Positions 23,614 to 31,059 of a stretch of DNA of 49,075 nucleotides are shown here, one piece after another. The position numbers and the translations under genes are program-made. Within the stretch, counting starts at the first letter, position 1, and each line of letters opens with the position of its first letter. The notes below the pieces were generated by a model. That model was not told the origin of the DNA. It saw nothing but the letters and a program-made list of their open reading frames with translations, and made no database searches. Source of the DNA: Candidatus Parcubacteria bacterium (GTDB taxonomy: Bacteria; Patescibacteriota; Patescibacteriia; PEXW01); assembly GCA_003597955.1 (NCBI GenBank), contig QZJU01000018.1, forward strand, positions 1 through 49,075, read 5' to 3'.

Positions 23614-25057
23614 TCAAAAATCCTACAGTCTACTGGTAAAAAATTTTTTAAATCAGGATTATTATATCCAAGCTTTTAACGCCGTGCCTTTTTTGTTTAG
23701 CGCTACGGGCTTGAGCGGTTTTTACATGAAAAAGGTTTTGGGGTACGGGTATACAAATTTTTTATATCGGGTGAAACAGGGCTATGGCGAAGTCTTTTAT
23801 TTATATTCCGATTTTCCGCGTTTATGGAAGCTCATCAAAAAACAGACGACCCGGAAAAAGAATTACTTAAAAATCCTCAAGCAGATTTACGAAAAAACCT
23901 ATCAACAGCAATTAAAATTTTACCGTTCGATTTCCGCTGAATCATTGAGACGGGCGGATGATGCTAAACTGTTAGAAATTTTAAAGCAGGGGATTTACGC
24001 CCAGCGCGACTCAGTAGGCATCGGGCACGCGATTGAACCGATCGGAATGTGTTTGGAAGAGGAATTTCGGAATCGGCTGCTAAATGAAATTCCTGACCCC
24101 AAGGAATTTAAGCGCTTTTATTCAACACTTTTAGCGCCCAGTTCGCCTTCCTTTGTCGCCGAGGAAGAGCAGGAACTGCAAAAAATTTTAAAAAGCCCAA
24201 AAGCCAAACGCCGGCGGTTGCTGGCTTTGCACGCCAAAAAGTATTATTGGCTCCGCGGTACTTTTGCGGGCTCGCAAAAAGCGGATGTGAAATTTTTTCA
24301 AAAAAGGCTAGCAAAGCTGGATCCTAAACCCCTGATCCGGAATCAGGTGGCAAAAAACCGGCTGATTAAAAAGTTGGGCTTAAGCAAAAACATTCGATCA
24401 GAAATTAGAACTATAGATTTTTTAACAATTTGGCAGGATGAACGCAAGAAAAATATGATGATTTCTTTTACAAACACGGATTTAATCCTGAACGAGGTTG
24501 CTCGTCGCGTTGGCATCCCTTTGGTTTTCTTACGCTACTTGAACGCCTGGCGGGTTTTGGAAATGCGATCTCTGCGGGAGATTCGCGATATGAAAACGGA
24601 ATTGAAAACAAGATACCAAGGCGTTTTTATTTTGGTTTCTGCCAACACCGAAAAAGTCCTGACTGGAAAAGCTTATAAAGTTTTGGAAAAAACCTTGTTA
24701 AAAACAAAAATCAAAAAGAGAAATCAAGACATTGAAATCCACGGCGTCACAGCAAACGGCGGAACGGTTATTGGACGGGTAAGAGTTTGTATGCAGCTTT
24801 CCACAATCGGCAAAGTCAAGCCGGGCGAAGTTTTAGTGACTTCCATGACTCGGCCGGAATTTATGCCCGCGGTTAAAAAGGCCTCTGCGATTGTCACGGA
24901 CGAAGGCGGCATTACCTGCCATGCAGCCATAGTAGCGAGAGAGTTGAATATCCCTGCGGTTATCGGTACCCGCATTGCCACCAAGGTTTTGAAAGATGGT
25001 ATGCTGGTTGAAGTTAAGGCTAATCACGGTGTTGTAAAAATTTTAAAGGCCAAATGA
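23600..25057 (+). CDS. Helical domain plus PEP-utiliser phosphohistidine swivel domain (copy 3)
   Basis: 485 residues. It has the same plan as the two paralogs: a helical region of about 360 residues (including DFLTIWQDERKKNMMISFTN and VARRVGIP, aligned with QDRRKEL and RTQIP in copy 2), then the swivel domain GEVLVTSMTRPEFMPAVKKA, DEGGITCHAAIVAREL with His441, IPAVIGT. The ATG overlaps copy 2 and the stop overlaps the ATP-grasp gene by ATGA, the closest coupling in the locus. This is therefore the most likely direct partner of the ATP-grasp subunit. The substrate domain is not recognised. Confidence 0.7.
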   Translation: MRDGNQKSYSLLVKNFLNQDYYIQAFNAVPFLFSATGLSGFYMKKVLGYGYTNFLYRVKQGYGEVFYLYSDFPRLWKLIKKQTTRKKNYLKILKQIYEKTYQQQLKFYRSISAESLRRADDAKLLEILKQGIYAQRDSVGIGHAIEPIGMCLEEEFRNRLLNEIPDPKEFKRFYSTLLAPSSPSFVAEEEQELQKILKSPKAKRRRLLALHAKKYYWLRGTFAGSQKADVKFFQKRLAKLDPKPLIRNQVAKNRLIKKLGLSKNIRSEIRTIDFLTIWQDERKKNMMISFTNTDLILNEVARRVGIPLVFLRYLNAWRVLEMRSLREIRDMKTELKTRYQGVFILVSANTEKVLTGKAYKVLEKTLLKTKIKKRNQDIEIHGVTANGGTVIGRVRVCMQLSTIGKVKPGEVLVTSMTRPEFMPAVKKASAIVTDEGGITCHAAIVARELNIPAVIGTRIATKVLKDGMLVEVKANHGVVKILKAK

Positions 25058-25992
25058 TGTTTATTAGGGACTTTACTGCGCTTTCCAAAAAAGACACTTC
25101 CATTGCCGGCGGCAAGGGCGCTTCTTTGGGTGAAATGACCCAAGTCGGAATTCCGGTACCGCCAGGCTTTGTTATTCTAGCCCAGGCTTTTGAAGCTTTT
25201 GAGCAAGAAGCAAAACTTGATAAAAAAATCCCCAAACTTCTGCAGGCCGTTAAACCGACAAACCCAAAGTCTTTAGATCTAGCAGCCAAGAGGATTTCCA
25301 AGCTAATTTTAAGCTCAAAAATGTCAATGGTCTTAACTGCCCAGATTCTTGCCGGCTTTAAAAAGTTGAGATCAGCGCAAGTTGCGGTCAGGAGCTCGGC
25401 AACAGCCGAAGATTCCAGCAGCGCTTCTTGGGCGGGAGAACTGGAAAGTTATCTGAATGTCACCCAAAAAGATTTGTTGGCCTCGGTTAAAAAATGTTGG
25501 GCCTCGCTTTTCACCCCTCGCGCGATTTTTTACCGTTTTGAAAAAAGGCTGAATCGCTCTAAAGTTTCAGTTGCCGTAGTGGTTCAAAAAATGATTCAAT
25601 CCGAAGTCTCGGGTATTGCTTTCACGGTTCATCCGGTCAGTAAAAACCGAAGGCAGATGGTTATTGAATCCGGTTATGGTTTGGGCGAGGCTGTAGTTGG
25701 CGGCCGGATTACGCCCGATACCCACGTGGTTGAAAAGCGCCAGTTGCGAATTGTTGATAAAAATATCAGCAGTCAGAATTTAATGATCGTTAGAGCTTCT
25801 AAAGGCAATCTTGAAAAAGTGGTTCCCGCGAACCTTCGCAATAAGCAGAAAATTCAGGATAAGCAGATCCTCGAGTTGGCAAGACTTTGTTTGCAAATTG
25901 AAAAGCACTACCACAAGCCCCAAGACATTGAATGGGCTTATGAAAAACGCAAATTTTTCGTGGTTCAATCCCGTCCGATTACCACCTTATAG
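25054..25992 (+). CDS. Stand-alone ATP-grasp subunit (PEP synthase / PPDK N-terminal domain)
   Basis: 312 residues, exactly the PPDK_N domain and nothing else. Motifs: GGKGASLGEMTQVGIPVPPG (glycine-rich start), VAVRSSATAEDSSSASWAGE (phosphate-binding), VSGIAFTVHPV, IESGYGLGEAVVGG, and the closing PQDIEWAYEKRKFFVVQSRP. In PEP synthase, PPDK and rifampicin phosphotransferase this domain uses ATP to phosphorylate the swivel histidine. Here the swivel domains are on separate proteins and the TIM barrel is missing, so it should act in trans on one or more of the proteins at 18386, 22075 and 23600 (inference). The start is coupled to the previous stop by ATGATG. Confidence 0.85.
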   Translation: MMFIRDFTALSKKDTSIAGGKGASLGEMTQVGIPVPPGFVILAQAFEAFEQEAKLDKKIPKLLQAVKPTNPKSLDLAAKRISKLILSSKMSMVLTAQILAGFKKLRSAQVAVRSSATAEDSSSASWAGELESYLNVTQKDLLASVKKCWASLFTPRAIFYRFEKRLNRSKVSVAVVVQKMIQSEVSGIAFTVHPVSKNRRQMVIESGYGLGEAVVGGRITPDTHVVEKRQLRIVDKNISSQNLMIVRASKGNLEKVVPANLRNKQKIQDKQILELARLCLQIEKHYHKPQDIEWAYEKRKFFVVQSRPITTL

Positions 25993-26000
25993 CTATTGTG

Positions 26001-26702
26001 ATGCTGACTTATAGAAATTTTATTTCGGAATACCAAACCTTGGCCAACCCCAAGCAGGCCAAAATTTTGCAAAGGTTTTTTAAAACCGGCAAAGGCGAGT
26101 ATGGCTTTGGCGATGTGTTTTTGGGCATTAAAGTCCCGGTCCAAAGAAAAGCCGCGAAAAGATATTATGACCTGCCTTTAGGCCAAGTAATTGAAATTCT
26201 GCGCAGCAAAATTCATGAACACCGTCTGTCCGCGCTGTTCATATTGGTGCATAAATACCAAAAAGGGGATGAGCATACTAAAAAACGCATTTTTGAACTT
26301 TATTTGTGGAATCTGAAATTCGTGAATAACTGGGATTTGGTGGATTTGTCGGCGCCGAATATCGTTGGCGGATATTTATTGAACCGAAACCGTAAAATCC
26401 TGTTTAAACTGGTTAAATCTAGGAACCTCTGGAGCCGGCGTGTTGCCATTCTGGCGACTTATACCTTTATTCGGCAAAATGATTTTAAAGACACTTTGCG
26501 TTTAGGCAAAATTTTGCTGTCTGATAATCACGATTTAATCCATAAGGCCGTGGGTTGGATGTTAAGGGAGGTTGGTAATCGAAATTCCAGATTGCTGAAA
26601 GAATTTTTAAGGCAAAATTCCCGGCAAATGCCCCGCACGGCTTTGCGCTATGCAATAGAAAAATTCGACAAAAAAACTCGTCAGAAATTTCTGCGCAAAT
26701 AA
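26001..26702 (+). CDS. alkD: DNA alkylation repair glycosylase, AlkD family
   Basis: 233 residues of HEAT-like helical repeats. AlkD removes cationic N3/N7-alkylpurines from DNA without base flipping. The family motif NNWDLVDLSAPNIVGGYL is present with its key Trp and Asp, followed by LWSRRVAILATYTFI and HDLIHKAVGWMLREVGNR. ATG 26001 is preferred over the in-frame GTG at 25998. It begins 8 bases after the ATP-grasp gene and ends the operon; no clear terminator follows. Some family members act on other substrates, but the core motifs favour DNA repair. Confidence 0.85.
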   Translation: MLTYRNFISEYQTLANPKQAKILQRFFKTGKGEYGFGDVFLGIKVPVQRKAAKRYYDLPLGQVIEILRSKIHEHRLSALFILVHKYQKGDEHTKKRIFELYLWNLKFVNNWDLVDLSAPNIVGGYLLNRNRKILFKLVKSRNLWSRRVAILATYTFIRQNDFKDTLRLGKILLSDNHDLIHKAVGWMLREVGNRNSRLLKEFLRQNSRQMPRTALRYAIEKFDKKTRQKFLRK

Positions 26703-26763
26703 AACCCTAAAAGAAGCCAGACTTTCGTAAATTGCAGGACTTCACAATTGCAGTTTTTTTGTT

Positions 26764-26769
26764 TATATT
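26764..26769 (+). promoter_or_regulatory. Probable -10 box of the 28-codon mini-gene
   Basis: TATATT follows a T-run (TTTTTTTGTTTATATTG). The leader would be about 96 nt and contains the hairpin GGAAGC-TCCG-GCTTCC (26827-26842) and a palindrome CCTTTTAAAAGG that covers part of the Shine-Dalgarno. No -35 is obvious. Confidence 0.35.
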
Positions 26770-26871
26770 GTCTTTAGGTCTTCTTTAAATTCACCTCACG
26801 CTCTTTCATTTGAAGATCTGGTAACCGGAAGCTCCGGCTTCCTAATTCCCACCTTTTAAAAGGAGGACTGG

Positions 26872-26958
26872 ATGTTTGACTTCAAATGGTTTAAGATCCT
26901 CCTCACCATTATTGGCGTTCCTACGGACGATCATCCGTGGGGAGGCGAGGCCTCTTAA
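26872..26958 (+). CDS. 28-residue peptide with strong ribosome binding site
   Basis: ATG 26872 is preceded by AAAAGGAGGACTGG, an ideal Shine-Dalgarno at ideal spacing. The peptide has a hydrophobic, basic first half (MFDFKWFKILLTIIGVP) and a polar acidic end (TDDHPWGGEAS). It has its own transcription unit: an upstream -10 box and a strong terminator 19 bases after the stop. It overlaps no other plausible gene. It could be a membrane-active or signalling peptide, a RiPP precursor, or a leader peptide without a downstream gene. I know no family. The confidence reflects the translation signals and not function. Confidence 0.5.
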   Translation: MFDFKWFKILLTIIGVPTDDHPWGGEAS

Positions 26959-26977
26959 GCCGTCATTCCGGTTCCTT

Positions 26978-27010
26978 CCCGCCAGACTTAAAAGTTTGGC
27001 GGGTTTTTTA
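26978..27010 (+). terminator. Terminator after the 28-codon mini-gene
   Basis: CCCGCCAGACTT pairs with AAGTTTGGCGGG (one G-T wobble), followed by TTTTTTA. Confidence 0.88.
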
Positions 27011-27038
27011 TACTTAAATAATCCAAAGCGTTGCAGGG

Positions 27039-27067
27039 TTGACAATTCTGCTATTATGTGATATTTT
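27039..27067 (+). promoter_or_regulatory. Promoter of the Yip1-family gene
   Basis: TTGACA (27039-27044), 17-nt spacer, TATTTT (27062-27067), 44 bases before ATG 27112. Confidence 0.5.
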
Positions 27068-27111
27068 TGGATGAAAAATGAAATTTGAAAACTGGATTAC
27101 GGGAGGCAAGC

Positions 27112-27801
27112 ATGAAAATACCATTAGCCATCAGGGGCGTAAAGGATGTCGTTTGGGCTCCGGGAACTTTTTTTACGGAGCTGCAAACAGCACCAAAAAT
27201 GTGGCCGACTATCATTGTTCCTTACCTTTTATTATTTTTCATTGTGATTCTTTGGTATCATACTGCAGCAGAAGTGATTGCCGCCAGTCATATCGTTGAC
27301 GGTAACTTATCAGACATGGAGCTGAAATACCAAACATTATTTGGGTCGGAAAATTTGGTTACAGTGCTAAAAAAGACACAGTTGGTTGGCTACGGCGGAA
27401 TGGTTTTACTAACGCCGTTACTAATGGCCCTAATCGGTTATCTTCTGATAGGTTTAGTGAAAAGCGGAAGCAAGTATTCGCAAATCCTATCGATAATCTT
27501 GTATGGAGAGATTATTTATCGGATTGGAGACATTTTGGCAGCGTTGACAATGTTTTGGCGCAACGATCCAAATGTCGCGTTTTCCCTGGGCGGAATACTG
27601 GGCAAATTCACGACCCTCACTCCTGCCCTGAAGAATTTACTCGCTCTGACAAATCCTTTTCTGATTTGGGAGATAATTGTCATTGCCATTGGTTTTTCAG
27701 CAGTCGTCCTTTGTGCTCGTTCAAAATCCGTCAAATTGTCAATTTTGACAGTTTGCTCATTAATCTTTGCTCGAATCATCATTTCATTGTGGATTCAATA
27801 A
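27112..27801 (+). CDS. Yip1-family integral membrane protein
   Basis: 229 residues from ATG 27112, which has GGGAGG 8 nt upstream; the upstream in-frame ATG at 27085 lacks such a site. The N-terminus (GVKDVVWAPGTFFTELQTAPKMWPTIIVPYLLL) is the Yip1 pattern, where a short amphipathic stretch with a conserved P-x-FF leads into the first helix. About five membrane helices follow, separated by short loops. Bacterial Yip1 proteins have no agreed function; transport or envelope organisation is often suggested. Single-gene unit with its own promoter and a strong terminator. Confidence 0.65.
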   Translation: MKIPLAIRGVKDVVWAPGTFFTELQTAPKMWPTIIVPYLLLFFIVILWYHTAAEVIAASHIVDGNLSDMELKYQTLFGSENLVTVLKKTQLVGYGGMVLLTPLLMALIGYLLIGLVKSGSKYSQILSIILYGEIIYRIGDILAALTMFWRNDPNVAFSLGGILGKFTTLTPALKNLLALTNPFLIWEIIVIAIGFSAVVLCARSKSVKLSILTVCSLIFARIIISLWIQ

Positions 27802-27818
27802 CCCACCAAATGAAATAT

Positions 27819-27853
27819 AAAGTGCTGATAGACTGTCTATCGGCACTTTTTTG
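27819..27853 (+). terminator. Terminator after the Yip1-family gene
   Basis: AAGTGC-t-GATAG (27820-27831) pairs with CTATC-g-GCACTT (27837-27848) and runs into a T-tract. Confidence 0.9.
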
Positions 27854-27938
27854 TTAGTTGCCAGATTTTCTGCAGGGCAGAAAGTTGGCTTTTGGCATTT
27901 ATTTTTTTATGTCATAATAGGTATGTAGATCGTAACTA

Positions 27939-27967
27939 TTGACAAATTGGCAATTAATACATACTAT
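27939..27967 (+). promoter_or_regulatory. Promoter of the exported-protein operon
   Basis: TTGACA (27939-27944), 17-nt spacer, TACTAT (27962-27967): a near-consensus housekeeping promoter. The leader to ATG 28133 is about 160 nt, AT-rich, with no gene and no obvious structure. The rest of the 331-nt gap (27802-28132) holds only the terminator above. Confidence 0.7.
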
Positions 27968-28132
27968 TAATTGTTAATAAAAATTGTTCAAAATTTGAAA
28001 AAAAATGGCAAAAAAGCTGATTTCTTAAAGGAAAATCTGAATTTTTGCTGTGGTTAGCCGAAAAAAAATGATTTTTGAAAAATAAATATTCATAGGCGTT
28101 TACACCGCAAACAATCATATAAAGGAATAAAC

Positions 28133-28927
28133 ATGAATAAGTTCTTCTTGTTTTGCTTGCCCTTGTTAATTTTGGTAAACAGTACAACAGAAGGGCAGAG
28201 TAATGATGTGCAAGATACGGCGCCGCCGTATACGCACGGACTGAATGATGGGAATAGTTTTAAACCGATTATTCCCAAGCCATTCGAAGGTTGCCAGTTG
28301 TTGATAAACCGCATTTCCAGCGGCCAGCTGACTTTGGGGGCGATTTTAAAGAACCTGGGTTATAAGGCAAACATCAAGGTTAACGATTCAAATGTAGTCG
28401 TAACCATTGATGCAGTAGCTGAAGGAGTCTTAGCCCATAACAACGCGCCCGTATTATTGCCGTACAAATTCTATTTGTACGTGATTATAAATGGGCAAGA
28501 CACCGCCAGGTATAACATCGAATACCTTAAAGCACAGGACTCTTTAATCGTGACTTCCGATCCTGAATTGCAATCGAAGCACATTAGTATCGAACCGATG
28601 AAAAGAGTCAAATCCGAACTTTTCTGGATTTTATTCGACACAAAGATGCCCGATAATTTCAAGAAAATCGTCGAGAAACTGGCCACGCCACAGGTTTTAG
28701 AAAGCGGGTATTACTGGGGACTGCCGTTTCCTGTCACCCAACAGAAGGGGCGAAGAGATTCCTGGAATCAATTTTCCGGACGAAGAGTGGTTTTTCTCAA
28801 ACCGCTTGACGGCATTTCTTTCGCGTCGATCTTGGAGGAAATAAAGCAGTATCATTTGACCGGGGAAATATTAGCCTGGGGTTATCTGGAACCAGTGAAC
28901 GAATTAGCTGAAAGGAGTGAAAAGTAA
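28133..28927 (+). CDS. Exported protein of unknown function
   Basis: 264 residues with a clear signal peptide (MNKFFLFCLPLLILVNSTTEG) and AAGGA 8 nt upstream. The mature part is soluble, with mixed strands and helices: a segment like LTLGAILKNLGYKANIKVND followed by VVVTIDAVAEG and a beta-rich middle, then RRVVFLKPLDGISFASILEEI. No known domain is recognised. It is the first gene of a four-gene operon encoding exported or membrane proteins, ending with a terminator at 30950. Composition and the Shine-Dalgarno differ from the core genes, so acquisition from another lineage is possible. Confidence 0.6.
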   Translation: MNKFFLFCLPLLILVNSTTEGQSNDVQDTAPPYTHGLNDGNSFKPIIPKPFEGCQLLINRISSGQLTLGAILKNLGYKANIKVNDSNVVVTIDAVAEGVLAHNNAPVLLPYKFYLYVIINGQDTARYNIEYLKAQDSLIVTSDPELQSKHISIEPMKRVKSELFWILFDTKMPDNFKKIVEKLATPQVLESGYYWGLPFPVTQQKGRRDSWNQFSGRRVVFLKPLDGISFASILEEIKQYHLTGEILAWGYLEPVNELAERSEK

Positions 28928-28929
28928 CT

Positions 28930-29421
28930 ATGCTTTGGAGAGTACTCGAAAAGCTTTTGGTGATCAGCGGGCTCCTGTTCTGGCTGGGGATATTTGCGAT
29001 TTTGAATCCGCAAATAACCAAGTCGCTGGTAACCAGATTCATTCCAACGCCGCCGCCGGCACCACAAACTCAGGTAATCTATTCTCAAATTCCTCTTGAG
29101 GAATTTACGCCAGAATATATCAACCAGGTTTTGGCAATGCAGGTAAGTGTTGGCGATTCACTGGATCAAGTATACGGTCTAAAAAAGGAAGGGCTTTTGA
29201 AATCAGGGATCGTCTGGTTTGGAATCAGCAGTTACACGAATTCCGTGTTTACTTTTTTCGACTATTACCTGAATTGCGGCTGCGGGCCTGGCGTGGTGTC
29301 TCTTACCCGTTTGGCGCCTGTAGATCGTAAAACCCTTCGACCCATTGTCCAGAAAAAAATGCTTTGGGAAGCTTATTTTTTCAGTGAGCCTGAAGATACG
29401 TCATTCAGTAGCTCGATGTGA
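28930..29421 (+). CDS. Membrane-anchored protein of unknown function
   Basis: 163 residues. One N-terminal membrane helix (residues about 8-28, LLVISGLLFWLGIFAIL), a proline-rich stalk (PTPPPAPQTQ), then an extracytoplasmic domain of about 110 residues with YLNCGCGPGVVSL near its end. The start lies 2 bases after the upstream stop, with GAAAGGAGTG about 12 nt before the ATG. Its topology fits an anchored partner for the exported proteins encoded on either side. No family recognised. Confidence 0.6.
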   Translation: MLWRVLEKLLVISGLLFWLGIFAILNPQITKSLVTRFIPTPPPAPQTQVIYSQIPLEEFTPEYINQVLAMQVSVGDSLDQVYGLKKEGLLKSGIVWFGISSYTNSVFTFFDYYLNCGCGPGVVSLTRLAPVDRKTLRPIVQKKMLWEAYFFSEPEDTSFSSSM

Positions 29422-29480
29422 TGAGCTTACTTGAGTAACTAGCTGTAAATCTTTTACCGCCTTAGAGGAGGTGATTCTTG

Positions 29481-29693
29481 GTGTTTAAGAAAATAACCTG
29501 CATTCTGTTTGCGGTCATACTGATGCTGTGTGTGGCGTCGGTTATGACTTCCTCAACGAGTGCCTTCCCGCCCCAGAACGTGAACCAGCCCGGCTGGATG
29601 TGCGAGCAGTGTTTCACCAACTTCGATAGCTGGTGGTGCAGTGGCTGCCTGGGCATAACCCATGGGGAATGGGTGAATCTCTTTATGTATTGA
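29481..29693 (+). CDS. Short exported Cys/Trp-rich peptide
   Basis: 70 residues from GTG 29481, chosen over TTG 29478 because AGGAGGTGA (29467-29475) then has normal spacing. The signal peptide is MFKKITCILFAVILMLCVAS and cleavage is expected near TSA-FPP. The mature peptide of about 42 residues has WMCEQCFTNF then SWWCSGCLG, i.e. CxxC-x9-CxxC, four aromatic Trp/Phe around it, and ends HGEWVNLFMY. Four cysteines could make two disulfides or a zinc site. It sits between a membrane protein and an exported TPR protein in one operon. A secreted signal, toxin or structural peptide are all possible; no family is recognised. Confidence 0.6.
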   Translation: MFKKITCILFAVILMLCVASVMTSSTSAFPPQNVNQPGWMCEQCFTNFDSWWCSGCLGITHGEWVNLFMY

Positions 29694-29705
29694 TTTGACT
29701 GATGA

Positions 29706-29735
29706 GGGAAAGTTAGCTTGTAGCCTAGCTTTCCC
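29706..29735 (+). other. Intercistronic hairpin after the Cys/Trp-rich peptide gene
   Basis: GGGAAAGTTAG (29706-29716) pairs with CTAGCTTTCCC (29725-29735), one wobble, 8-nt loop. No T-run follows, so it probably stabilises or partly attenuates the message between the peptide gene and the TPR gene. Confidence 0.55.
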
Positions 29736-29775
29736 TTCATTAAAAATCAAACCCCTATTCCAAAAGGAGGAATTT

Positions 29776-30948
29776 GTGACAAAGAAGACTTTGCTTTTAA
29801 GCGTAGGTCTGTGCCAGTGGCTCGCTTTTTTTCCGGCCCTTTCTTTTGGAGAGTCGGGAAGCAACAAGATGCGAAGCATAGCGGAAGAGCAATACCGCAA
29901 TGGCGTTGCATTCTATTTCAGCGGTGATTATCAGAAGGCTGTAAAAACCTTGATTTCTTCGGTGCAAACCGACACATCTTTTGCTAATGCGTTTAACGCG
30001 CTGGGCATGGTCTATTTGAAGTTGCATGAATGGCAGAAAGCCGAAGTTGCCCTGCGAACGGCCGTGCGACTGGATTCTACTTACGCTTTCGCCTTTTACA
30101 ATCTGGCCGAGGCGGTTTATGCCAGCCCGAAATCAGAGATAAAGGAGTCAATAGAACTTCTTAGAAAATCTTTGCGCTTGGAAACGGATCAGACTCAGCA
30201 GCAAAAAGTCAGAATCAGGCTTGGGGATTACTTATATTATTGCGGCGAATTGTCGGCGGCAGCGGATATTTTCAAAGAAGCAATCCAGCAAGACTCGACG
30301 AATTTACAAGCCATGCTGGGTTTAGCAAAAACCGCAGACAATAACGACCAAGCGATTAGGGAAATCAGCAGGATTTTAACCATTGATTCAACCTTTGGTC
30401 CGGCGCTAAGGGCTCTAGCAAGCCTGTCTTTAATAAACGGTCGTTATGCTGAAGCCCTCGCCATCCTGAATCGGGATTTTCAAGTTGATTCTGCGGTGAC
30501 TTGCGCGAAGTATGCGAACTACGTGAGCTTCATAGATTATTACCTGGAGAGCATCGATGCCAAGGAAATTGAATATTTCAACATTGGCATGAGAAAGAAA
30601 ATTCATCAATTCGTTTTCCGGCAATATACTTCGCGGGAAAAAATGGAGTTAGACCAAGCGGCCGAATTTGATCGCCAAGGCAAAGTGTACGAAGCTCTTT
30701 ACCAGCAATGCAAAGATTCTATTTTTAGCCAAACCTTTGTCGAACGGCAGGAAAAAAACTACCAGAGTAGTATTTTTCTATGGGACAACAATGCGCAGTC
30801 GAATCTTGCCATGGCCCAATTTCTAGATGCTTTAAGAAAAGCCCTTCTAGATTTGCGCTCAGAAGTGATAAAAAAAGCGCAACTACTTTCGCCTAATTGT
30901 TCTTTTCCAGTCGTGAAATTAAGAGATTTCACAATCAGTTTCAAATAA
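29776..30948 (+). CDS. Exported TPR-repeat protein
   Basis: 390 residues from GTG 29776, which is preceded by AAAAGGAGGAATTT; the longer in-frame reading from 29695 would place a charged tail before the signal peptide. The signal peptide is MTKKTLLLSVGLCQW...SFG. Residues about 35-230 form four to six tetratricopeptide repeats (YRNGVAFYFSGDYQKAVKTL, FNALGMVYLKLHEWQKAEVAL, FYNLAEAVY), which bind partner proteins. The C-terminal 150 residues are helical with KMELDQAAEFDRQGKVYEALYQ and are unassigned. Last gene of the operon; it may act as scaffold for the exported peptide and anchored protein (inference). Confidence 0.75.
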   Translation: MTKKTLLLSVGLCQWLAFFPALSFGESGSNKMRSIAEEQYRNGVAFYFSGDYQKAVKTLISSVQTDTSFANAFNALGMVYLKLHEWQKAEVALRTAVRLDSTYAFAFYNLAEAVYASPKSEIKESIELLRKSLRLETDQTQQQKVRIRLGDYLYYCGELSAAADIFKEAIQQDSTNLQAMLGLAKTADNNDQAIREISRILTIDSTFGPALRALASLSLINGRYAEALAILNRDFQVDSAVTCAKYANYVSFIDYYLESIDAKEIEYFNIGMRKKIHQFVFRQYTSREKMELDQAAEFDRQGKVYEALYQQCKDSIFSQTFVERQEKNYQSSIFLWDNNAQSNLAMAQFLDALRKALLDLRSEVIKKAQLLSPNCSFPVVKLRDFTISFK

Positions 30949-30949
30949 A

Positions 30950-30978
30950 GGGTGTCTGAAATTCAGACATCCTTTTTT
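30950..30978 (+). terminator. Terminator of the exported-protein operon
   Basis: GGGTGTCTG (30950-30958) pairs with CAGACATCC (30964-30972), followed by TTTTTTATTT. Confidence 0.9.
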
Positions 30979-30990
30979 ATTTGCACCGTC

Positions 30991-31018
30991 TTGACTAATT
31001 CAGCTGTTTAGGGATAAT
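30991..31018 (+). promoter_or_regulatory. Promoter of the MacB-type transporter operon
   Basis: TTGACT (30991-30996), 16-nt spacer, GATAAT (31013-31018), 41 bases before ATG 31060. Confidence 0.6.
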
Positions 31019-31059
31019 AAATAAACTTAGAAATTTTAAATACTAAAGTTTTAATATGT

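Noticed and set aside
25054-25992. Pyruvate phosphate dikinase or PEP synthase as the name of this gene
   Set aside because: Only the ATP-grasp domain is present; swivel and PEP/pyruvate barrel are absent from the protein, so the full enzyme name would mislead.
26731-26760. AATTGCAG direct repeat followed by a T-run as terminator of alkD
   Set aside because: The two copies are direct and not inverted, so no stem forms; not called as a terminator.
29695-29775. Upstream start for the TPR protein
   Set aside because: It would place 27 charged residues before a clear signal peptide and pass through a hairpin; GTG 29776 has an ideal Shine-Dalgarno.
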